Source: Oscillospiraceae bacterium
GTDB taxonomy: Bacteria > Bacillota > Clostridia > Oscillospirales > Ruminococcaceae
Reading direction: 5' to 3'
Length of the DNA: 34,284 nt
Assembly (NCBI GenBank): GCA_022508885.1
Contig: JAFLUG010000012.1
Coordinates: 1 to 34,284 of the forward strand
The translations under genes and the position numbers were made by a program. The notes under the pieces are model-generated. The model ran no database searches. It was not told the DNA's origin and was given only the letters and a program-made list of their open reading frames with translations. Every line of letters begins with the position of its first letter. Positions within the stretch are counted from its first letter, which is position 1. Below, piece by piece: positions 28,427 through 34,284 of this stretch.

Positions 28427-28463
28427 CACGGATATGCTTTGAAGAATAAAAAGGATAGAGTAA

Positions 28464-29516
28464 ATGAACAATACGGAAAAAATTTTAGGCGAGCTTATTG
28501 AAAAAGCTAAGCAGACGGGAACTCTCAGTACCAAAGAGCTTTACAGTCTGATGGACGATATCGATATAGACATAGATAAGCTTAATGATTTTCTTGAACA
28601 GAACAACATAAAGCTTATTGACGACTATACTGTCGAGGAAGATCTTGAAGAGGGACTGAGCTATGACGACAGTGACAAAAACAGCGCGGTCCTTGACGAT
28701 CCCGTAAAGATACATCTCAGAGAGATAGGGCGCATACCGCTTCTTTCGGCGGAGGAGGAGATAGAGCTTGCGCGTGAGATATCCGAGGGAAGCGAGGACG
28801 CGCGAAACAGGCTTATAGTTGCGAATATGCGCCTTGTCGTAAGTATCGCAAAGCACTATGTCGGACGCGGAATGCCGCTTCTGGATCTTATTCAGGAGGG
28901 TTACAGCGGACTGATAAAGGCTGTGGAAAAATTCGACTACACAAAGGGTTATAAGTTTTCCACATACGCGACGTGGTGGATAAGACAGGCTATCACAAGA
29001 TCGATAGCTGACCAGGCGCGCACGATACGAATTCCGGTGCATATGGTTGAAACCATTTCCCGCGTAAAGAAAACACAGAACGCCCTGCTTCACAAAAACG
29101 GACGCGAGCCTACGACGGATGAAATTGCCGAGGAGCTGAAAATGACGCCGGAAAGAGTGAGGGAGGTCCTGAGAATTTCTCAGGAGCCTGTGTCGCTCGA
29201 GGCTCCCGTAGGAGAAGAAGAGGACAGCTTTCTGGGAGATTTTATTCCCGACGAGGACGCGCCTACTCCGGTAGATACGGCGATGAAATCCGTATTCAAG
29301 GACGAACTTAACAAGGCATTGAACACTCTCCCCGAGCGCGAGCGCGAGGTCCTGAAATTCCGTTATGGAGTTGGTTACGACCGTTCGCATACGCTCGAAG
29401 AGGTCGGAAGGCAGTTTAAGGTGACGCGAGAAAGAATACGCCAGATAGAAGCAAAGGCGCTGAGAAAGCTTCGTACACAAGGAAAAAGCAAAGGCCTGAA
29501 AGTTTTTCTGGATTAA
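28464..29516 (+). CDS. RNA polymerase sigma-70 factor, primary-type paralog (copy 2)
   Basis: Same architecture as copy 1: '[54 protein letters not shown]', '[31 protein letters not shown]'. Confidence 0.95.
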   Translation: MNNTEKILGELIEKAKQTGTLSTKELYSLMDDIDIDIDKLNDFLEQNNIKLIDDYTVEEDLEEGLSYDDSDKNSAVLDDPVKIHLREIGRIPLLSAEEEIELAREISEGSEDARNRLIVANMRLVVSIAKHYVGRGMPLLDLIQEGYSGLIKAVEKFDYTKGYKFSTYATWWIRQAITRSIADQARTIRIPVHMVETISRVKKTQNALLHKNGREPTTDEIAEELKMTPERVREVLRISQEPVSLEAPVGEEEDSFLGDFIPDEDAPTPVDTAMKSVFKDELNKALNTLPEREREVLKFRYGVGYDRSHTLEEVGRQFKVTRERIRQIEAKALRKLRTQGKSKGLKVFLD

Positions 29517-29637
29517 TAAATTTGCCTTGAAATTTTGCTGTGATATTCCGAATGGCTATCAAATGTAAAAAGCTGTTTATTATGCTATTTATCCATAATT
29601 TACGATAATTGTTTTTTAATTTTATAAAAATTGACTA

Positions 29638-29666
29638 TTGAAATTAACGCCAATATGTGTTATACT
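29638..29666 (+). promoter_or_regulatory. Sigma-A promoter of the SCP2-like gene
   Basis: TTGAAA - 17 bp - TATACT. Confidence 0.65.
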
Positions 29667-29733
29667 AACCACTGTAAGGTAGAATATTTATTTATCAGAA
29701 AGCAGTAGTTTCAAAATATAAGGAGGATATATC

Positions 29734-30288
29734 ATGAACAATGCAGAACTTTCCAAAAAGGTTGAGGGCTATTTAAAGGCCTCCGCTTCGAAGGCAAAGA
29801 AGTTTGAGGATCTGGTTGCGGTAACTATTTCTTTGATCTCCGAGAATAACGAGGATTTGTATGTAGAGATTAAGGACGGCAAGATCACCGTTGCTCCTTA
29901 TCGTTATAATGATTTTGGCTGTGCTATCGAGGCGTCTCCCGAAAGCATCGACCGTATCTTCTCCGGTGCGGTTTCTTTCGACAAGGCTCTCGCTGACGGG
30001 CTTGTAAAGGTCGCTGACGGCGACGTTGCTAAGTTCAAGGCTCTTGAGGTCCTTGTTCCTTCGAAGAAGGCTCCTGCAAAGAAGCCCGCTGCAAAGGCTC
30101 CCGCTAAGAAGCCTGCTGCTAAGACTGCGGCAAAGGCTCCTGCCAAGGCTCCTGTTAAGACTGCTGAAACGGCTGCCGCTAAGCCCGCGGAAAAGCCCGC
30201 TGTTGCAAAGGTTGCAGTTCCTGCTCCCGCTGCAAAAACGCCGGCTGCTACTGAAGCTGCTAAAAAGCCTCCCGTAAAGAAAAAGTAA
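29734..30288 (+). CDS. SCP2-like domain protein with Lys/Ala/Pro-rich histone-H1-like tail
   Basis: RBS aaggagg; N-terminal 'EDLYVEIKDGKITVAPYRYNDFGCAIEASPESIDRIFSGAVSFDKALADGLVKVADGDVAKFKAL'; C-terminal AKKPAAK-type repeats. Confidence 0.7.
   Translation: MNNAELSKKVEGYLKASASKAKKFEDLVAVTISLISENNEDLYVEIKDGKITVAPYRYNDFGCAIEASPESIDRIFSGAVSFDKALADGLVKVADGDVAKFKALEVLVPSKKAPAKKPAAKAPAKKPAAKTAAKAPAKAPVKTAETAAAKPAEKPAVAKVAVPAPAAKTPAATEAAKKPPVKKK
30064..30285 (+). repeat. Low-complexity coding repeat (PAKKPAAKA-type)
   Basis: Repeated AAG/GCT/CCT codons encoding K/A/P-rich tail. Confidence 0.85.
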
Positions 30289-30313
30289 TCTGCGGATTTA
30301 AAGATGTCTGAAT

Positions 30314-30343
30314 GCTCCCGCGTTGATTTCGCGGGAGCTTGTT
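30314..30343 (+). terminator. Rho-independent terminator of the SCP2-like gene
   Basis: GCTCCCGCG / CGCGGGAGC followed by TTGTTT. Confidence 0.75.
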
Positions 30344-30378
30344 TCAATAGTTAACGACAAGTTTTCTCAAAAGACTTT

Positions 30379-30452
30379 GCGGATATAGTTTATCGGTAAA
30401 ACATCAGCTTCCCAAGCTGAGGTGGTGGGTTCGACTCCCATTATCCGCTCCA
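30379..30452 (+). tRNA. tRNA-Gly (anticodon CCC)
   Basis: Acceptor GCGGATA/TATCCGC, anticodon loop TTCCCAA in TCAGC/GCTGA stem, T-arm TGGGTTCGACTCCCA, encoded CCA. Confidence 0.95.
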
Positions 30453-30475
30453 GCGGCGAGGCGCCGCCTACTGTT

Positions 30476-30548
30476 CGTCCCGCACGTTACTGCGGGACGA
30501 TTTGTTTATGCTCGAATACAATGAAATCTTTTTTATCAGGGTCAGACA
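30476..30548 (+). repeat. Family B modular hairpin element, copy after tRNA-Gly
   Basis: CGTCCCGCA-cgttac-TGCGGGACG then ATTTGTTTATGCTCGAA...TCTTTTTTATCAGGGTCAGACA; near-identical module at 33650-33707 on the minus strand. Confidence 0.75.
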
Positions 30549-30553
30549 TATCA

Positions 30554-30602
30554 CAATCGCCCGTTTACGGCTTTGCGAAGCCGCAAACTGGCGATTTCTT
30601 TT
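30554..30602 (+). terminator. Strong hairpin terminator
   Basis: AATCGCCCGTTTaCGGCTT-tgcg-AAGCCGcAAACtGGCGATT followed by TCTTTTT. Confidence 0.8.
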
Positions 30603-30659
30603 TGTGGATCTTTGCCTTTTGGCCTTTATTTGTACTACCGGTACACCGCCCATCGGCGG

Positions 30660-33620
30660 TTATTTTAATTTCCCAAGAACCTCTATGTCATCAGACTCTA
30701 ACGTAATGGGAACCGAGCCTTCCTTTATCATATCGAGCATATATCTGACAACCTCCGGGTCAAACTGGCTGCCGCTGCCTTCGGTAAGTTCCTTTATTAT
30801 TACGTCGCTTGGCATAGCCTTTCTGTAACAGCGGTCGCTGCTCATTGTGTCGTATGTATCGGCAACTCCGATTATGCGCGCCACGGGAGGTATATCCTCG
30901 CCCTTAAGCCCTTCGCAGTAACCGTTTCCGTCAAAGCGCTCGTGGTGATATTTCGCACCGTAGGCTATACCGTCGAGCGCGGTAAACTTTTTGAGAATAT
31001 CGCCGCCGATCGTAGGGTGGGTCTGTATAATGCCGCGCTCATCTTCGGTCAGCTTGTCGGGCTTGTTGAGTATGCTGTCGGGAATGCCTATTTTGCCTAT
31101 GTCATGCAGCAGGGCTATGTAATAAATATTCTCCTGCTCGGTTTCACTCTTGCCCATTCTCTTTGCAAGCTCTCTTGAATATCTCGCCACTCGCAGGGAG
31201 TGTCCGTTTGTGTATGTGTCCTTGGCGTCGATCGTTCGCGCGAAGGTCTGAAGCGCCTGTTCGATGATGCTTCTGTATTCTTTCTGGCGCTTTTGTATGC
31301 TTGCGATTTTCGCTCTCGAAATAAGCATTACGACTCCTGCGACTAATGCCGCTCCCGCAAGTGCTGTCAATATAACAAAGGCGGGATATTCATAAAGCTT
31401 TTTCTCTTTTTCAAGCGATAATTCGCATATGTTCTGGTTATCGGGATCTTCAGGATCAAATATTCTCAGTCTGAAGGTGTACTCTCCGCCTGGCAGGTTT
31501 GTGTAGCTTATACTGCCGCTTTTTTCGCCGATAAGAATCGTTTCTTCTTTATCAAAACCTTCGAGACAGTACGCTATGCCGATCTGTGTTGTATCGGTAT
31601 AAGACAGCGCGGCAAAGTCGATAGTTACACGCGAGGCGCCCTTGTCAACGGAAATGGTTTTCGGATGGTTATACTGCACGCCGTCTACCGAGACCTCGCC
31701 GATGATGCCTATGGGGAGTATGTTTGAAACGCCACTGAATCCAAACACGCTTATACCGCTTCTGGTAGACATATATAATTTTCCGTCGTTATCTATCCAG
31801 TTCCATGTGTTGGCGTTGAGAGAGCCGGACAATCCGTGCTGAACGGTGTAATATCTCTTGGGCGATAACACCTCGCCTTTAAGAAGCTTTTCCTTGTCAA
31901 AGGACAAAATACCGTTGTTCTGAAGTATCCAGAGCATCCCGTCCCTGTCGTACATATCAAAAATACTGCCCGCGCCTTTTTTTATGTTGGAAAGCGTTTT
32001 AAATCCGCCGCTGTTCCAATAATACAGGCTGCTTCCGGCGCTTACGAAATATCCGCCGCCGTCACTGTCCGCGATAATGCGAAGCACCGCGCCGTCGGAA
32101 AGCCCTTCGTCAAAGCTGTGGTTTGTGACATTATCGCCGTCTATCTCATAGACTCCTCCGCCGTCGCTTCCGACAAGCAGAGTGCCGCTGTCGGTCTCGA
32201 GCAGGCAAAGCACCGTAGTTATTCCAAAACTTTCACTGCCGTAGCTGCGTACAACCTTTCCGCCGCTGATTATACTTACGCCGCCCTGTGTGCCGACCGC
32301 TATGCTTCCGTCAGAAAGCTCGGTTATCGTGCGCGCCTGTGTGTTTACAAGCCCATTGCTTTCGCTGAAGATCTGTATGCTGTTATCACTCGGGTCATAG
32401 CACGCGACGGCCGCCTCGGCGGAATTTGCCGCAACCCATATCCTGCCGCGGCTGTCCGCGGTAAAGCACCTCACGCGCACGCCGTCATAAAGCTCAGTAA
32501 GCTCGTTTGTTATTCTGTTCCAGCTATTGTCGAAAACAAACAACCCATTATCTGTCGCCGCATAACAGCGCCCGTTCCGGCTGACAACGGCGTTTATCGG
32601 CACTCCTTCAAGGTCTGCCGCGCTGTTGGGACTTCCAAAGCAGCCGAGAGTGTATTTTATCACTCCGTGGCTTGTGGAAGCAAGCCAGATATTACCCTCA
32701 TAATCGACACAAGCTCCGTTTAGGGCAGTCGCTTTTTCAGCTTCTCCGAAAGTAAGGCTTGAGCCGTCCGCTTCGATAACATATAAGCCTATATTTCCGC
32801 AGACTGTTACCCGGCCGTTTTTGTCGGTACAGATGCGGTTGTGGGTAGTAACATTATCGGTAGTGAAGTATTCGGTTTTTATTTCGGCAGGGTCGAGGCT
32901 GTCGGAAGTAAACGTAAGCTTAGCGGCTGAATTGCCTGATGTTCCGAGATAAATATTTCCCTCTGTATCAGACGCTAAGCAGTAAATGTCAGTTTCCGAA
33001 AAGAAATCGTCGGAGCTGAATACGCGTTCCGCAGTGCCGTCCTTTACCACCGCGCACAATCCGCCGTTCAATGCCCCCCACACTCTGCCGCGGCTGTCAA
33101 CACCGACCGAGTATACCGTTCCTCCGTTGACATACTCTCCTTTGTAGGGCACGATATCTGCTCCGTTTATCTCGCCCATACCTGAATTGGAGGCGATGTA
33201 TATTTTGCCGTCCGCACCCTCCGCGAAATCGCGTATGCAAAGATAGCTGTTGTCTGACGGTGAGTTTATCGAGGTAAATTCGCCGTCCTCCATAACATAT
33301 ACTCCGTAGTTATTGGTGCCTATCCACAGCTTGCCCGAGGAATCTTCATAAAGTGCGCGGACGGCCGCTGAATCTATCATTTCGCTGAAATCGCGGAAGG
33401 CGCTGCCGTCATAGCGTATGAGTCCGCCATAGCTGCCTATCCATATGTATCCGTCCGAGGTCTGAATAACATCGTTGGCCTCACCTGTGGGAAGCCCGTT
33501 TCTTTCGTTATAAATCGCTGCAACATACGCATTTTCTATGTCGTACGCATATGCCGGAAAAGCGCAGGCCAGTACAACAGCGCATATGATCATAACCGCA
33601 CAAATGCGTTTTATTTTCAT
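30660..33620 (-). CDS. Transmembrane sensor with regulator-propeller repeats, Y_Y_Y-like domain and cytoplasmic HD-GYP-type phosphodiesterase domain
   Basis: Signal peptide; repeated 'DGYIWIGSYGGLIRYDG'-type blades; TM 'YPAFVILTALAGAALVAGVVMLI'; 'HSLRVARYSRELAKRMG', 'ALLHDIGKIGIPDSILNKPDKLTEDE', 'HHERFDGNGYCEGLKGEDIPPVARIIGVADTYDTMSSDRCYR'. Confidence 0.92.
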   Translation of the reverse strand: MKIKRICAVMIICAVVLACAFPAYAYDIENAYVAAIYNERNGLPTGEANDVIQTSDGYIWIGSYGGLIRYDGSAFRDFSEMIDSAAVRALYEDSSGKLWIGTNNYGVYVMEDGEFTSINSPSDNSYLCIRDFAEGADGKIYIASNSGMGEINGADIVPYKGEYVNGGTVYSVGVDSRGRVWGALNGGLCAVVKDGTAERVFSSDDFFSETDIYCLASDTEGNIYLGTSGNSAAKLTFTSDSLDPAEIKTEYFTTDNVTTHNRICTDKNGRVTVCGNIGLYVIEADGSSLTFGEAEKATALNGACVDYEGNIWLASTSHGVIKYTLGCFGSPNSAADLEGVPINAVVSRNGRCYAATDNGLFVFDNSWNRITNELTELYDGVRVRCFTADSRGRIWVAANSAEAAVACYDPSDNSIQIFSESNGLVNTQARTITELSDGSIAVGTQGGVSIISGGKVVRSYGSESFGITTVLCLLETDSGTLLVGSDGGGVYEIDGDNVTNHSFDEGLSDGAVLRIIADSDGGGYFVSAGSSLYYWNSGGFKTLSNIKKGAGSIFDMYDRDGMLWILQNNGILSFDKEKLLKGEVLSPKRYYTVQHGLSGSLNANTWNWIDNDGKLYMSTRSGISVFGFSGVSNILPIGIIGEVSVDGVQYNHPKTISVDKGASRVTIDFAALSYTDTTQIGIAYCLEGFDKEETILIGEKSGSISYTNLPGGEYTFRLRIFDPEDPDNQNICELSLEKEKKLYEYPAFVILTALAGAALVAGVVMLISRAKIASIQKRQKEYRSIIEQALQTFARTIDAKDTYTNGHSLRVARYSRELAKRMGKSETEQENIYYIALLHDIGKIGIPDSILNKPDKLTEDERGIIQTHPTIGGDILKKFTALDGIAYGAKYHHERFDGNGYCEGLKGEDIPPVARIIGVADTYDTMSSDRCYRKAMPSDVIIKELTEGSGSQFDPEVVRYMLDMIKEGSVPITLESDDIEVLGKLK

Positions 33621-33646
33621 GAGTATTCCTCCAGAATAACGTTATA

Positions 33647-33707
33647 TACAAAAAAGACTTCGCCTGTTCGCGCACAAAGAAATAGTCCCGCATCAACGTG
33701 CGGGACG
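33647..33707 (-). repeat. Family B modular hairpin element in the HD-GYP leader (hairpin module)
   Basis: Minus sense CGTCCCGCACGTTGATGCGGGACTATTTCTTTGTGCGCGAACAGGCGAAGTCTTTTTTGTA. Confidence 0.8.
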
Positions 33708-33758
33708 CACTGGGTGCACGCATTATGCGCTATGCGCAAAACGCTGGCATTGCCCTTG

Positions 33759-33887
33759 TGTCTAACTTTTACAAAAAAGATTTTCGTGATAGCCGTACAG
33801 AAAATAACGTTCCCAATGAAAGCAACGTTTTATTGGGAACCGGGTGCAGGGCTTGCCCTGCTGTCTAACTTTTACAAAAAAGATTTT
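33759..33887 (-). repeat. Family B tandem unit bounded by two identical 26-mers
   Basis: TGTCTAACTTTTACAAAAAAGATTTT at 33759-33784 and 33862-33887 (103-bp period); inner palindromes GCAGGGCTTGCCCTGC (33846-33861) and GTTCCCAAT/ATTGGGAAC (33809-33840). Confidence 0.9.
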
Positions 33888-33913
33888 TTCGACAATCTGT
33901 TTTTCTTGATGGT

Positions 33914-33942
33914 ATTATAGCATATTTTTCAAGGCTTGTCAA
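33914..33942 (-). promoter_or_regulatory. Consensus sigma-A promoter of the HD-GYP gene
   Basis: Minus sense TTGACA - 17 bp - TATAAT, implying a roughly 285-nt leader. Confidence 0.8.
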
Positions 33943-33964
33943 TACTATAATTTTGTTTCTTCTG

Positions 33965-34284
33965 TCAATCCCCGACAACAAACGCGTTCAGCAGCGATTC
34001 ACCGATGCAGGGAGCTTCCGGGTCATGCGAGGTTTTTCCGGTGTCGAGCGTGCGGATAAACTCCATTTCCTGTTCGGTAAGCGCGAAGTCAAAGATGTCA
34101 ATATTGCTCTTTATGCGCTCGGGATTTGAAGATTTCGGAAGCGTAATGAAGCCCTCCTGCACCTCAAAACGAAGAATTATCTGTCCCGCGTCCTTGCCAT
34201 ATTTTTGTGCAAGCTCCGTAATAACGGAGTTGTTCAGCAGCTCCGCGTTTCCATGACCAAGCGGATACCAGCACTCCAACTTAA
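33965..34284 (-). CDS. Aldo/keto reductase, C-terminal part (5' end outside window)
   Basis: 'YPLGHGNAELLNNSVITELAQKYGKDAGQIILRFEVQEGFITLPKSSNPERIKSNIDIFDFALTEQEMEFI'. Confidence 0.92.
   Translation of the reverse strand, partial: KLECWYPLGHGNAELLNNSVITELAQKYGKDAGQIILRFEVQEGFITLPKSSNPERIKSNIDIFDFALTEQEMEFIRTLDTGKTSHDPEAPCIGESLLNAFVVGD

Noticed and set aside
27071-29480. Long minus-strand ORFs (389 and 331 aa) antisense to dnaG/rpoD and rpoD copy 2
   Set aside because: Antisense of strongly recognised sense genes; no motifs or RBS; composition reflects codon bias.
32118-32723. 201-aa plus-strand ORF inside the HD-GYP gene
   Set aside because: Antisense to a clear propeller coding region; no recognisable protein features.
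33759-33887. CRISPR-like direct repeats
   Set aside because: Only two full 26-bp repeats, spacing contains related palindromes rather than unique spacers, and no cas genes.
33621-33910. Known c-di-GMP-I (GEMM) riboswitch in the HD-GYP leader
   Set aside because: The conserved GEMM core segments were not found; the leader consists of a different repeat.

Overview
The window is chromosomal sequence that reads like an anaerobic low-GC Firmicute (Clostridia / Oscillospiraceae-like, inferred from gene content only). I see no prophage, CRISPR array, transposase or rRNA. Main features: tRNA-Gln(CUG); a large secreted PL9-like pectate lyase with a possible noncanonical sortase signal; glmS; an AGCS Na+/alanine symporter; a DUF3810 protein; a class A PBP; a transglutaminase-like lipoprotein; a PHP phosphatase; a flavin reductase; a MetRS-like protein with a degenerate KMSKS motif; an acyltransferase-3; an Amt transporter fused to a P-II domain behind a promoter-proximal terminator hairpin; an unlisted 54-aa ORF; a YigZ protein; rpmE; a phosphohexomutase; dgt-dnaG-rpoD followed by a second full-length rpoD paralog; an SCP2-like protein with a histone-H1-like tail; tRNA-Gly(CCC); a beta-propeller/HD-GYP membrane protein; and part of an aldo/keto reductase. 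The most interesting unexplained structure is non-coding. Family A is three copies of a 105-129 bp palindromic element with compensatory arm changes. Family B is a modular hairpin repeat that occurs in tandem in the HD-GYP 5' leader and again in inverted orientation past the gene's 3' end. There is also a pseudoknot/attenuator-like hairpin pair before the second sigma gene, and a multi-hairpin region after tRNA-Gln. All calls were made by eye; no database or folding software was run.
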